From: Curvibacter sp.
GTDB taxonomy: Bacteria; Pseudomonadota; Gammaproteobacteria; Burkholderiales; Burkholderiaceae_C
Assembly: GCA_020621965.1 (NCBI GenBank)
Contig: JAHRYV010000009.1
Span: 1 to 64,000 of the forward strand
Length of the DNA: 64,000 nt
Direction of reading: 5' to 3'
Both the position numbers and the translations under genes were made by a program. The notes under the pieces are model-generated. The model was not told the origin of the DNA. It did not search any database and was given only the letters and a program-made list of their open reading frames with translations. Shown here piece by piece: positions 9,925 to 21,962 of the stretch; the stretch's first letter is position 1, and each line of letters begins with the position of its first letter.

Positions 9925-10878
9925 ATGGCCGAGCTCATCCTGCACCACTATCCGTCCTCGCCGTTTTCGGAAAAGATCCGGCTCGTGCTGGGCCACAAGC
10001 AGCTGGCCTGGAAATCGGTCATCGTACCCAGCACGCTGCCCAAGCCCGACGTGGGGGCCCTGACCGGCGGTTACCGCAAGACCCCCTTTCTGCAGATCGG
10101 CTCGCACATCTATTGCGACACCGCCCTGATCTGCGACGTGCTGGAGCAGCTGCAGCCCGAACCGGCCCTGTACCCGGCCGCGCACAAGGGCCTGGCGCGG
10201 GTTGTCGCCCAGTGGGCCGAGGAGCGCCTGTTCTGGGCTGCGATGAGCCACAACTTCCAGCCCCGGGGCGCGGCGCAGGTCTTCGGTGGCGGCCCGCCCG
10301 AGCAGTGGGGCCCCATCGCCAAGGCCTTCAGCGAGGACCGCGCGCGCATGCGCACGGCCGTGCCGCGCCTGCCGCTGCCTGACGCCAGCGCCGCCTACCG
10401 CAGTTATCTGCGCCGCCTGTCCGACATGCTGCACGAACAGCCCTATCTGCTGGGGCCGGCCCCCTGTGTGGCGGACTTCGCCGCCTACCACCCGCTGTGG
10501 TTCACCCGCACCCAGGCCAGCCTGACGGCCGGCATCCTGGAGGCCACGCCGGCCGTACTGGCCTGGATGGACCGCATGGCGGCCATCGGTCACGGCCGGA
10601 TGGAGAAGTCCAGCGCCGCGCAGGCGATTGCGCTGTGCGCCGCCGCGCCGGACCAGGGGGCCGTGCTGCGCAACACACCGTTTCAGGACGAGCACGGCAT
10701 CGCCCTGGGCAGCCGGGTCAGCATCGCCAGCGACAGCTTCGGGCCCGAGCCCAGCACGGGCGAGCTGGTCGCCGCCACCCGCATGCATTACACGCTGCGC
10801 CGCGTCGACGAACGCGCGGGCGTGGTCCACGTGCATTTCCCCCGTATCGGCTATGTGATGAAGAAGGACGAAACATGA
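9925..10878 (+). CDS. Glutathione S-transferase family protein
   Basis: LHHYPSSPFSEKIRLVLGHKQLAW thioredoxin-fold N-terminus. Confidence 0.85.
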   Translation: MAELILHHYPSSPFSEKIRLVLGHKQLAWKSVIVPSTLPKPDVGALTGGYRKTPFLQIGSHIYCDTALICDVLEQLQPEPALYPAAHKGLARVVAQWAEERLFWAAMSHNFQPRGAAQVFGGGPPEQWGPIAKAFSEDRARMRTAVPRLPLPDASAAYRSYLRRLSDMLHEQPYLLGPAPCVADFAAYHPLWFTRTQASLTAGILEATPAVLAWMDRMAAIGHGRMEKSSAAQAIALCAAAPDQGAVLRNTPFQDEHGIALGSRVSIASDSFGPEPSTGELVAATRMHYTLRRVDERAGVVHVHFPRIGYVMKKDET

Positions 10879-11783
10879 TCAAGGATTTCGCCGGCAAGAC
10901 GGCGGTGTTGACGGGCGCGGGCTCCGGCTTCGGCCTGGAGTGCGCACGCATCGGTGCGCGCCTGGGCATGAACCTGGTGCTGGCCGACGTGCAGCAGAAC
11001 GCGCTGGAGCAGGCCGCCGCCGAGATGCGGGCGCTGGGCGTCGAGGTGCTGGCGCAGCAGGTCGACGTGTCGGACGCTGCGCAGATGGGGCATCTGGCCC
11101 AGCGGGTGCAGGAGCGCTACGGGGCGCCGCATTTCGTCTTCAACAACGCCGGCGTGGCCTCCGGGGGCCTGGTCTGGGAGAACACGGTGCAGGACTGGGA
11201 GTGGGTGTTGGGCGTCAATCTGTGGGGTGTCATCCACGGCGTGCGCCTGTTCACGCCCATGATGCTGGAGGCCGCGCAAAAAGACCCGGCCTGGCGCGGC
11301 CACATCGTCAACACCGCCAGCATGGCCGGCCTGCTCACGCCGCCCAATATGGGGGTCTACAACGTCAGCAAACACGCGGTCGTGGCGCTGAGCGAGACGC
11401 TGTACCAGGACCTGGCGCTGGTGACGGACCAGGTGGGTGCCTCGGTGCTGTGTCCTTTTTTCGTGCCGACCGGCATCCACCAGAGCGAGCGCAATCGCCC
11501 CGGCGAGCTCGCCGCCGCGAAACCCACCCGCAGCCAGCTGATCGGCCAGGCCATGAGCGACAAGGCGGTCACCTCGGGCAAGGTGACGGCGGCGGAAGTG
11601 GCGCAGAAGGTGTTTGATGCCATGGCCGCCGGGCAGTTCTACATCTACAGCCATCCCAAGGCCATCGCCTCGGTGCAGACCCGGCTGGAAGACGTCCTGC
11701 AGGCCCGCAATCCGACCGACCCGTTCGCGCACAAGCCCGAACTCGGCGAGGAGCTGCGCCGGGCCCTGCGCGCCGCCGCCTGA
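10875..11783 (+). CDS. SDR family oxidoreductase
   Basis: TGAGSGFGLE, NNAGVASGG, YNVSKHAVV; ATGA overlap with the previous gene. Confidence 0.9.
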   Translation: MIKDFAGKTAVLTGAGSGFGLECARIGARLGMNLVLADVQQNALEQAAAEMRALGVEVLAQQVDVSDAAQMGHLAQRVQERYGAPHFVFNNAGVASGGLVWENTVQDWEWVLGVNLWGVIHGVRLFTPMMLEAAQKDPAWRGHIVNTASMAGLLTPPNMGVYNVSKHAVVALSETLYQDLALVTDQVGASVLCPFFVPTGIHQSERNRPGELAAAKPTRSQLIGQAMSDKAVTSGKVTAAEVAQKVFDAMAAGQFYIYSHPKAIASVQTRLEDVLQARNPTDPFAHKPELGEELRRALRAAA

Positions 11784-11789
11784 GCGGGA

Positions 11790-14789
11790 TCAGTGGATCT
11801 TGGGCGGTGACTGCTTGTCGACGTCCAGCAGCTCCAGCTGGGCCAGCGGGTTGTTCTGGCGGTCGATCGCATCCACGAACTGCCGCAGTTCGGCGCTCTG
11901 GATGAAGCTGGCCGCTGAACTGGCTTCGAGCAGGCGGGCCGGCGTCATGGGCTGGGCGACCGCATAACCCTGCACGTAGTCCACGCCGATCTCCGCCAGC
12001 GCCTGCACCGTGGAGGCGTCTTCGGCCCACTCGGCGATGGTTTTCATGCCCAGGTTGCGGGCCAGATTGACGATGGCCTCGACGATGGACACATTGGCCG
12101 GGTGCTGGTTCATGTTGACGATGAAGCTGCCGTCGATCTTGAGCAGGTCGGCCGGCAACTCCTTCAGGTAGGAGAAGGAGGTGTAGCCGGCACCGAAATC
12201 GTCCAGCGCCACCCGCGCGCCGTAGCTGCGCACGCGGTCGATGAAACGACGCGTGTTCTGCAGGTCGTGCAGGGCCACGCTTTCGGTGATCTCGATGGTC
12301 AGGAAACTGGAGACGTGGCTGTTGCGGCGCAGGATGTCGAACACCTCGTGCATGAACTCCTCGTCGTTGAGCGAGGCGCCGCTGAGGTTGACGCAGACGA
12401 ACTGCGTGCGCTGCAGTTTGGCGCGATGCACGTCGAGCCAGGCCAGGGTCTGGGTCAGCACCCAGCGGTCGATCATGCTCATGCGGCCGCTGTGTTCGGC
12501 CGCGGAGAGCACGCGCGCCACCGGAATCTCGGTGCCGGAGGCGTCGCGCATGCGCAGCAACACCTCGAAATTGAGGGCGTCGAGCGGCCGGGTCAACGAC
12601 ATGATGGGCTGCATCTCCAGGAAGAGCCCCTCGATGATCTCATTGGCCGAGATCTCGCCGATCAGGCGGATCTCCGCCTGGTGCTCCCGGAAGGCCGGGG
12701 AATCCTGTTCGTAGACCACCAGGCCCTTGTGCTGCCCGTGTTTGGCCTCGCGGCAGGCATGGTCCGCCGTGGACACGACTTCCTTGAGCTGGGCACCGCG
12801 GCTGACTTCGAGCAGGCCGATGGAGACCCGCACGTGGAAGGCCTTCTCGCCGACCCGGAAGGGCTTCTCGTCGATGCTGTTGACGATGCCGCGGCAGATC
12901 ACGGTGGCCAGCGGCATGCGGGTGTCGGTGAGCAGGATCACGAACTGGTCGCCGCCGACGCGGCCCAGGCGCATCTGGCCCGACAGCAGGCTATTGACGC
13001 GCAGGCAGAACTGGCGCAGCACCTCGTCGCCGGCATTGTGTCCGTACAGGTCGTTGATGAGCTTGAAACGGTCGAGGTCCAGGTAGCCCAGGGCCATGGG
13101 GTGATCGGCGTCGATCCGGCTGGCCGCCTCGTTGAACATCTTCTCGATGCCGCGCCGGTTCAGCACCTTGGTCAGGGCATCGTTGTCGGCCAGGAAGGTC
13201 AGTTCCTCGGCGGCGATCGACTTGTCGGTCACGTCCTGCATCGAGCCTTCGATCTTGTCGCCCGAAAGCGCGGCCTTGACCAGGTAGCGCCGGGGCCCCT
13301 CGGTTCCGGTGATGTCCACCTGGCTGCGGAATTCCAGTTCGCCGTCGTCGCTGAACTGCACCAGGTCGAGCAGCTGATGCCAGATCTCGACGCCGAAGTA
13401 CTGTTGCCAGGTGTGGTGATAACTCTTGAAGGCGCGCGGCCCCAGCATGCGGCGCAGCGCCGGATTGATGCTGGTGAACTTGCCCTGCAGATCCAGCGTG
13501 AACATGCCGATCGGGATCGCGTCATAGGTGTGCTGCAACTGGGCTTGGGCGGCCAGGCGTGCGCGGTGCTCCTGGCGCATCTGCTCGGCGATGGCCATGG
13601 CCGCCAGCAGGCCGGAGGACAGGGCGGCGTTGACGGTGTTGAAGAGGTCGACCAGCTGCTTCAGGCCGAAGGCCGCTGCGACGATTTCCGACAGGCCGGA
13701 AAACAGGGTCACGGTGAGCGAGGCGCAGTACCAGAACGCGACCAGCGAGCGGGTGCGCAGAATGATGTTGACCAGGGCGGCCAGCAGCAGCACGAGCGCC
13801 ACCGTGCCGATGGCCCACATCGACAGCAGGAAGACGTCGCGCGGGAAGACGAAGGCGGCGACCAGCAGGGCCAGGCACAGCCATGCCGCAATGTCGACCA
13901 GGATGGCCGAGCGGACCTTCTTCAGGTCTTCGCGCAGCAACTCCTTCATCAGGGTCACCGTCAGGATGGCCCAGAGCGCGCGCGTGAGGGATCGTATCTG
14001 CGGCAGCCAGTCCGGCGGGATCTGGTGATTGAGCCACTGGCCGTCCCAGCCGGCCGCCGTGGCACTGATGCGCAGCGTCACGATCAGCCAGGCGGCGAAG
14101 ACGATGTAGACCTTCTGGCGGTTGATCAGCGCCGTGATCAGCACGAAGACGGCCAGCATGATCATCCCGCCGTCGAGCAGGCCCGAGCGGCGATGGAAGT
14201 CGTGCGCCGAGGTGTTCAGATCGTCGGGGGACCAGAGGAAGGCGGTCAGCTTGGCGGGGCCCTGGAACAAGGCCTTGCACAGGACCCGGTCGGTCGAGGC
14301 CGCGATCCGCAGCGCATGCCCCGACTTGACCTCGATGAGGTCGCCGGCGGGGACTTCCGCGGTGGTGTATCCCAGCGGCGCCTGCGTCCTCGCATTCCAG
14401 CAGGCCATCTGGACGAGGTGGCGGGAGGGAATCTCGACCAGGGCCGCGGCCTGGTCCGTCGTCGAGGGCTCCAGCAGAAACCACACCGGGTCCTCGGACA
14501 GCTTGGTTTCGTAGATCTTCTTCGGCCGGACCTTGGTCAGCTGCGCCTCGGCCTGGGCGATGGTCCACTGCTGGCTGGCGTCCTGGGCGGCCCGCAGCTC
14601 AAGTTGCTGGCGCGGCGCTACGGAGTAGAGGTCGTCCCAGAACGACAGGGCGGTCAGGGAAAAAAGTGCGATCGCAACCGGGATGATGAGGGCCGAGAGA
14701 ACCCAATACGCGCGCTCCAGTGCGACTTGCGCAAAGGCCCATCTCGATCTACCCGGTTCAGTCAGATGTTGCGTCATCGCGTTCCACAT
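11790..14789 (-). CDS. Membrane GGDEF/EAL bifunctional protein with 7TM region and PAS domain
   Basis: Multiple TM segments, GYLDLDRFKLINDLYGHNAGDEVL (GGDEF-like, degenerate GRVGGDQF), FEVLLRMRD/DDFGAGYTSFSYLKELPADLLKIDGSF (EAL-like). Confidence 0.9.
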   Translation of the reverse strand: MWNAMTQHLTEPGRSRWAFAQVALERAYWVLSALIIPVAIALFSLTALSFWDDLYSVAPRQQLELRAAQDASQQWTIAQAEAQLTKVRPKKIYETKLSEDPVWFLLEPSTTDQAAALVEIPSRHLVQMACWNARTQAPLGYTTAEVPAGDLIEVKSGHALRIAASTDRVLCKALFQGPAKLTAFLWSPDDLNTSAHDFHRRSGLLDGGMIMLAVFVLITALINRQKVYIVFAAWLIVTLRISATAAGWDGQWLNHQIPPDWLPQIRSLTRALWAILTVTLMKELLREDLKKVRSAILVDIAAWLCLALLVAAFVFPRDVFLLSMWAIGTVALVLLLAALVNIILRTRSLVAFWYCASLTVTLFSGLSEIVAAAFGLKQLVDLFNTVNAALSSGLLAAMAIAEQMRQEHRARLAAQAQLQHTYDAIPIGMFTLDLQGKFTSINPALRRMLGPRAFKSYHHTWQQYFGVEIWHQLLDLVQFSDDGELEFRSQVDITGTEGPRRYLVKAALSGDKIEGSMQDVTDKSIAAEELTFLADNDALTKVLNRRGIEKMFNEAASRIDADHPMALGYLDLDRFKLINDLYGHNAGDEVLRQFCLRVNSLLSGQMRLGRVGGDQFVILLTDTRMPLATVICRGIVNSIDEKPFRVGEKAFHVRVSIGLLEVSRGAQLKEVVSTADHACREAKHGQHKGLVVYEQDSPAFREHQAEIRLIGEISANEIIEGLFLEMQPIMSLTRPLDALNFEVLLRMRDASGTEIPVARVLSAAEHSGRMSMIDRWVLTQTLAWLDVHRAKLQRTQFVCVNLSGASLNDEEFMHEVFDILRRNSHVSSFLTIEITESVALHDLQNTRRFIDRVRSYGARVALDDFGAGYTSFSYLKELPADLLKIDGSFIVNMNQHPANVSIVEAIVNLARNLGMKTIAEWAEDASTVQALAEIGVDYVQGYAVAQPMTPARLLEASSAASFIQSAELRQFVDAIDRQNNPLAQLELLDVDKQSPPKIH

Positions 14790-14794
14790 TTGAC

Positions 14795-14827
14795 GACCTT
14801 GCAGCGCTCCGCAGAGACTGCAAGGTC
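14795..14827 (-). promoter_or_regulatory. 5'UTR hairpin overlapping the SD of the GGDEF/EAL gene
   Basis: gaccttgcag-N13-ctgcaaggtc, perfect 10-bp stem; SD-like AAGG in the start-codon-proximal arm, 7 nt from ATG at 14789 (minus strand). Confidence 0.55.
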
Positions 14828-14954
14828 ATGTTCTTATAGCCATGTCCCAATAACAGCACGTAGCATAACGCCTCTGGCGGGCGTTCATTGGGCGGCGCGA
14901 TGTTTTTGCAACACCTGCAGCAAGGCGCTGGCCACGCGCGACCGCGGCGCTGCC

Positions 14955-15728
14955 TCAGGCGTTGAAGCTGGCCGGCGCGGGCTCATGCAGCGCGTACGCC
15001 GGGTAGCGGGCCGCGCTGCTCTTGGCGCGCACGTCCAGGTCGGTGTGGCGCGTGTGGAAGATGAAGTTCTTCAAGGGATGCTGCGCCCGCGCCCAGCGCT
15101 CATAGGCGGTTGCCACCTCGAATGCCATCACCCGATGAGGGATGTTGTCCATGTGGGGCAGGGGGGTGAAACCCTCGCCCGGGAAGACATCGGAAAACAG
15201 CAGCTGCTGGTACATGCGGTCCAGCGGGGTGCGGGCGGCGACGACGGCCCAATCGGTGCCGTGCTGTTCCCAATAGGTGTACAGCCCCTTGAACAGCATC
15301 AGCTTGACCAGACGGCCCATGCCACCCTGGACCACGCCCAGGCGGCTGACGTGGGCCAGCGACTTGCCCTGCAGCCACTGCGGCAGCTGGATCGAGGTCT
15401 CCAGCGCCAGCGGCTGGTACTGGTTGGTCTGGATCCGCGCCGTGCCCAGCGGCGACCCATCGACCTTGGATTCGGCCAGCAGGACCACCACGCCTTCCTG
15501 CGTGTCCACGGCCTCCGGCGCCTTCAGTTTCTCGGCCACCGCCGGCATGTGGCGGGCATAGGCCGCCTGCCGAATCTGTACCGCCTTGCGCAGGTCCTCC
15601 TCGTTGCGTACCAGCTTGACGGTGAAGGGCAGGCGCTCTTCATTGCCGGGGTGGGACGAGGCCTGGACGGCCGACGGCTCGCCCAGCATGATCGACGAGC
15701 GGAAAAGGGGGGTGCTTTGTGAGTACAT
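14955..15728 (-). CDS. N-acyl amino acid synthase FeeM-like / GNAT-fold acyltransferase
   Basis: RKAVQIRQAAYARHMPAVAEKL, GTARIQTN, AHVSRLGV pattern typical of FeeM/autoinducer-synthase-like proteins. Confidence 0.7.
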   Translation of the reverse strand: MYSQSTPLFRSSIMLGEPSAVQASSHPGNEERLPFTVKLVRNEEDLRKAVQIRQAAYARHMPAVAEKLKAPEAVDTQEGVVVLLAESKVDGSPLGTARIQTNQYQPLALETSIQLPQWLQGKSLAHVSRLGVVQGGMGRLVKLMLFKGLYTYWEQHGTDWAVVAARTPLDRMYQQLLFSDVFPGEGFTPLPHMDNIPHRVMAFEVATAYERWARAQHPLKNFIFHTRHTDLDVRAKSSAARYPAYALHEPAPASFNA

Positions 15729-16017
15729 TTCGGGCCTTTTGGGTTGGGTTGGACGGGACAGGACAAGTCCGGTCCGGCCCTGTTCGGTTCTGGGCCTGCT
15801 CCCGGACTCGCCCCTGTGTAATCGTGCCCGGAAGTGTGAAATAGTGCTGTTGGTATTTGTCTCTAGTTGTTGTATTAGTCGCTTGACATGCCAATCACGG
15901 GCCGTTCACCCGCCCGATTGCGGCCAAGTCGCGGCCGAGTCCGATTTTTGCCTGTGGCACACTCGCTGACTTTCTTCTCGTGAGCTGGCCGTGGCGCCAG
16001 CGATTTGTTACAGAGTC

Positions 16018-18345
<2,328 letters not shown>

Positions 18346-18399
18346 TCCATCCTCCGGCCAGGGGGTGGGGCGGGCCGTGCGGAAGGGGATAATGGCGCC

Positions 18400-19230
18400 A
18401 TGACCACGTCTGAGTACGAGCGCATGGAACTGGCGACGCTGCTGGCACGCCCGGTGGTGTTGCCCAGCATCCCCAAGGTGATCGCGCTGCTGCTCAGTGA
18501 ACTCGACCGCGCGGTCCCCGACCTGCGCAAGATCACCCAGCTCATCAGCACCGACCCGGCGCTGACCACGCGTGTGCTGCAGACCGCCAACGCGCCGCAG
18601 TTCAAGCTCTCGGGCAAGCTCCACGGCGCCTCGGAAGCCCTGGCCATCCTGGAGCTGTCGCATATACGACAGCTGGCCGCCGAGGCAGCCTCGACTGCGT
18701 CCATCAAGGGCGTGCCCGGGGTCAACCTGCCGCAGTTCTGGGCCTACAGCCTGAATGTGGCCAAGCTGGCCCGTTCGCTGGCCGGCGTGACGCGGCAGAA
18801 CCAGGGGGCGGCCTTCACCTGCGGCCTGATCCACGCCATCGGCGAGTTGGTCATGCATGCCGGCATGCCCGAGGAGATGGCGGAGCTGGACCAGGAGCTC
18901 GGCCCGCTGGACATGCGGCGCGCCGAAGCCGAACTCCAGCGCTTCGGCTACTGCTATGGCCACGTCGGCGCCGGTTATGCGCGGCAGTGGCTGTTTCCGC
19001 AACCCATCGTCGACGCGCTGGAGCACCAGTACGCGCCCTTCGAGAACAACGTCTACGAGCCGCTGGCCGGGGTCATCCATCTGGCGGCCTGGCGTGCCCG
19101 TGCCAAGGAAGCCCATCTCAACGAGCGGGCCCTGGCGGTCACCTTCCCCGGCGCAGTCGGCGAGGTCCTGAAACTGGACATCGACATGGTGCTGCAGCAG
19201 GACCCGTTCGACTGGACCGCCCACAGCTGA
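18400..19230 (+). CDS. HDOD domain-containing protein
   Basis: LPSIPKVIALLLSEL, ISTDPALTTRVLQTANAPQF, GLIHAIGELVM. Confidence 0.88.
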   Translation: MTTSEYERMELATLLARPVVLPSIPKVIALLLSELDRAVPDLRKITQLISTDPALTTRVLQTANAPQFKLSGKLHGASEALAILELSHIRQLAAEAASTASIKGVPGVNLPQFWAYSLNVAKLARSLAGVTRQNQGAAFTCGLIHAIGELVMHAGMPEEMAELDQELGPLDMRRAEAELQRFGYCYGHVGAGYARQWLFPQPIVDALEHQYAPFENNVYEPLAGVIHLAAWRARAKEAHLNERALAVTFPGAVGEVLKLDIDMVLQQDPFDWTAHS

Positions 19231-19272
19231 GGGCAGGGCCGGGTGCCCAGGAGTTGCCGTTTTTCTGCACGC

Positions 19273-20385
19273 ATGAAAGCATTGCATCTGTACGCCGGGC
19301 CGCGGGCCCGCGAGCACATCCGCCAGCATGGATTGCTGCCGCAGCACATCCGCACCATCCCCGCGGCCGCCGGCGGCCCCAAGGGCCTGATCCTGGGCGC
19401 CCTGGACCGCTACCTCTTCGGGCACTGGCTGCCGCAATCGACGCAGGCCATCGACCTGATCGGGGCCTCCATCGGCGCCTGGCGCATGGCCACCGCCTGC
19501 CTGGAGCAACCCCTGGCCGCTTTCGAGCGGCTGGAGCATGACTACATCCGCCAGCACTACGAGTTCCGGCCCGGCAACAAGTTGCCGCGGGCCGAAGCCG
19601 TGAGCGCGGAGTTCGCCAAAAGCCTGCGCGCCTTCTACGGCGGGCGCGAGCAGGAGGTGCTGCAGCACCCGCGTTACCGCCTGCACATCGTCACCTCGCG
19701 CGGGCGCCACCTGCTGGGGCGCGAGCACGCCCTGCGCACGCCGCTGGGTTACCTGGGCGCCTTTCTCACCAACAGCGTGCAGCGCCGGGCCATGGGCGCC
19801 TGGCTGGAGCGCGTGGTGTTTTCCACGGCCGGCGACAGCCAGGACGGCCATCACTGCGCCCCCTTGCCCTTCGCCAGCAACGACTACCGCACGCGCCAGC
19901 TTCCGCTGGACGCGGCCAACTTCTACCCGGCGCTGCAGGCCAGCTGCTCGATCCCGTTTGCGCTACGGGCCGTGCACGACATCCCCGGCGCGCCGCCCGG
20001 CGCCTACTGGGACGGCGGCATCACCGACTACCACCTGCACCTGAACTACGCCGCCGCGCCCGACGCCGGGGAGCGGCCCGGCCTGGTGCTCTACCCGCAT
20101 TTCCAGCGTACCGTGGTGCCGGGCTGGCTGGACAAGGCGCTCAAGTGGCGCCATGGCGCCACGCACCATCTGGACAACATGCTCCTGCTGGCGCCCAATC
20201 CGCAGTGGGTCCAGACCCTGCCGCGCGGCAAGCTGCCCGATCGGCAGGACTTCACCCACTACGGCAACGACCTGGCCGCCCGCATCGCGGTCTGGAGTCA
20301 GGCCGTGCAGATGAGCTGCCAGCTTGCCGACGAATTTCAGGCCTGGCTGGAGAAACCGGACCCGACGCAACTGCAGCCGCTCTGA
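19273..20385 (+). CDS. Patatin-like phospholipase family protein
   Basis: AAAGGPKGLILGALDRYLF and GASIGAWRMA (GxSxG), YWDGGITDYH. Confidence 0.82.
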   Translation: MKALHLYAGPRAREHIRQHGLLPQHIRTIPAAAGGPKGLILGALDRYLFGHWLPQSTQAIDLIGASIGAWRMATACLEQPLAAFERLEHDYIRQHYEFRPGNKLPRAEAVSAEFAKSLRAFYGGREQEVLQHPRYRLHIVTSRGRHLLGREHALRTPLGYLGAFLTNSVQRRAMGAWLERVVFSTAGDSQDGHHCAPLPFASNDYRTRQLPLDAANFYPALQASCSIPFALRAVHDIPGAPPGAYWDGGITDYHLHLNYAAAPDAGERPGLVLYPHFQRTVVPGWLDKALKWRHGATHHLDNMLLLAPNPQWVQTLPRGKLPDRQDFTHYGNDLAARIAVWSQAVQMSCQLADEFQAWLEKPDPTQLQPL

Positions 20386-20578
20386 CAGCCGCACCCGGTC
20401 CGGATGCCGCGTGGCCGACACGCGTTTGATCAACCGTTACAACTATTTCGTGCGGGAGGTGCTGCCGGCGTGGCAGGATACGGCGCGCAAGATGACCCGC
20501 ACGCTCCACTTCGGGCCAGGACATCACCCCGCCGTCGCGCCTGCGCAGAGGCGGCCACCCGCAAAGGAACAAGACGCC

Positions 20579-20740
20579 ATGAAGAGACTGCTGCTCGCCC
20601 TCGCAACCCTGACCCTGCTGGCCGGCTGCGCCCCTGAAGTCGGCAGCAAGGCCTGGTGCGAGACCATGCAGGCCAAACCCAAGGGCGACTGGACGGCCAA
20701 CGAGGCGGCCGACTACGCCAAGCACTGCCTGTTCAAGTAG
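20579..20740 (+). CDS. DUF3012-like small lipoprotein
   Basis: MKRLLLALATLTLLAGCAPEVGSKAWCETMQAKPKGDWT; lipobox LAGC. Confidence 0.75.
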   Translation: MKRLLLALATLTLLAGCAPEVGSKAWCETMQAKPKGDWTANEAADYAKHCLFK

Positions 20741-20755
20741 GCGGCCCGGCGCGGT

Positions 20756-21892
20756 TTACATGGCCTGCTGCAGCATGACCCGGTAATCGTCCGCGCTGGC
20801 CAGGCGCGGGTTGGTCTTGTGGCAGTGGTCGGCCAGCGCGCCGCTGATCACGGCATCGAACTGGCTCTCGCTCACCCCCATGGCGCGCAGTCCGCTGGGC
20901 AGGCCCAGGCGGGCATTCATGTCCCGGATGGCCGCACCGATGTCGCCGGCCGAGTCCAGGCTCATGGCCTGGGCCAAACGCAGCAGGCGCGACTCCTTCT
21001 GGATGGATTCGGCGCCGGCGTTGAAGTCGATCACCGCCGGCAGGAACATGGCGTTGAGCGTGCCGTGGTGCAGACGTGGGTCGACGCCGCCCAGGCTGTG
21101 GCTCAGGGAATGCACGCAGCCCAGGCCTTTCTGGAAGGCCATGGCGCCCTGCATGCTGGCGCTCATCAGGTTCAGGCGCGCCTCGCGGTCGCTGCCGTTC
21201 CGGGTGGCGCGTTCGATGTGGGCCCAGGCCCGCTGCAGGCCGTCCAGGGCGATGCCGTCGGCCGGCGGGTTGAAGGCCGGCGCCATGAAGGTCTCCATGC
21301 AGTGCGCGATGGCGTCCATGCCGGTGGCGGCGGTGAGCTTGGGCGGCAGGCCCAGCGTGAGCTCCGGGTCGCAGATGGCGGTCTTGGGCACCAGAAACCA
21401 GGAATGGAAACCCAGCTTGCGGCCGTCGTCGACGATCACGATGGCGCCGCGTGCCACCTCGCTGCCGGTGCCGGCCGTGGTGGGCACGGCGATCAGCGGG
21501 GCCACGCGGTCGGTGATCCTGGTCGAGCCGCCTTCGATGGTGGCGTAGGTCTTGAGCGGGCCCTCGTGCGTGGCAGCGATCGCCACGCCCTTGGCGCAGT
21601 CGATGGCGCTGCCGCCGCCCACGGCGATCAGTCCGTCACAGCCTTGTGCCCGGTAGATGGCGGCGGCCGCGCGCACCGCGGCTTCGGTCGGGTTGGACGG
21701 GGTCTGGTCGAACACGGCGGGCTGCAGGCCGGGCAGGGCGTCCAGCGCCTTTTGCAGCAGGCCCGCAGCCTTGACACCGGCATCGGTGACGATGAGCGGG
21801 CGGCTGATGCCGCTGCGCTCGCACTCCTGTTTCAGCAGCCCGATGGCGCCGAAATCGAACTGGACCTGGGTGATGTAATAGATGAGGGCCAT
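20756..21892 (-). CDS. Iron-containing alcohol dehydrogenase
   Basis: GGGSAIDCAKGVA, PTTAGTGSEVARGAI, GCVHSLSHSLGG. Confidence 0.92.
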   Translation of the reverse strand: MALIYYITQVQFDFGAIGLLKQECERSGISRPLIVTDAGVKAAGLLQKALDALPGLQPAVFDQTPSNPTEAAVRAAAAIYRAQGCDGLIAVGGGSAIDCAKGVAIAATHEGPLKTYATIEGGSTRITDRVAPLIAVPTTAGTGSEVARGAIVIVDDGRKLGFHSWFLVPKTAICDPELTLGLPPKLTAATGMDAIAHCMETFMAPAFNPPADGIALDGLQRAWAHIERATRNGSDREARLNLMSASMQGAMAFQKGLGCVHSLSHSLGGVDPRLHHGTLNAMFLPAVIDFNAGAESIQKESRLLRLAQAMSLDSAGDIGAAIRDMNARLGLPSGLRAMGVSESQFDAVISGALADHCHKTNPRLASADDYRVMLQQAM

Positions 21893-21962
21893 GGCGTCGG
21901 GTCTCCGCGGTGTACGATTTGTGGCTACGAATCCAGCCACTTTAGCAAGCAATTCTCGCCCG

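Noticed and set aside
12102-15722. 1206-aa plus-strand ORF
   Set aside because: Runs antisense through the GGDEF/EAL and FeeM-like genes; composition is typical of GC-driven spurious ORFs
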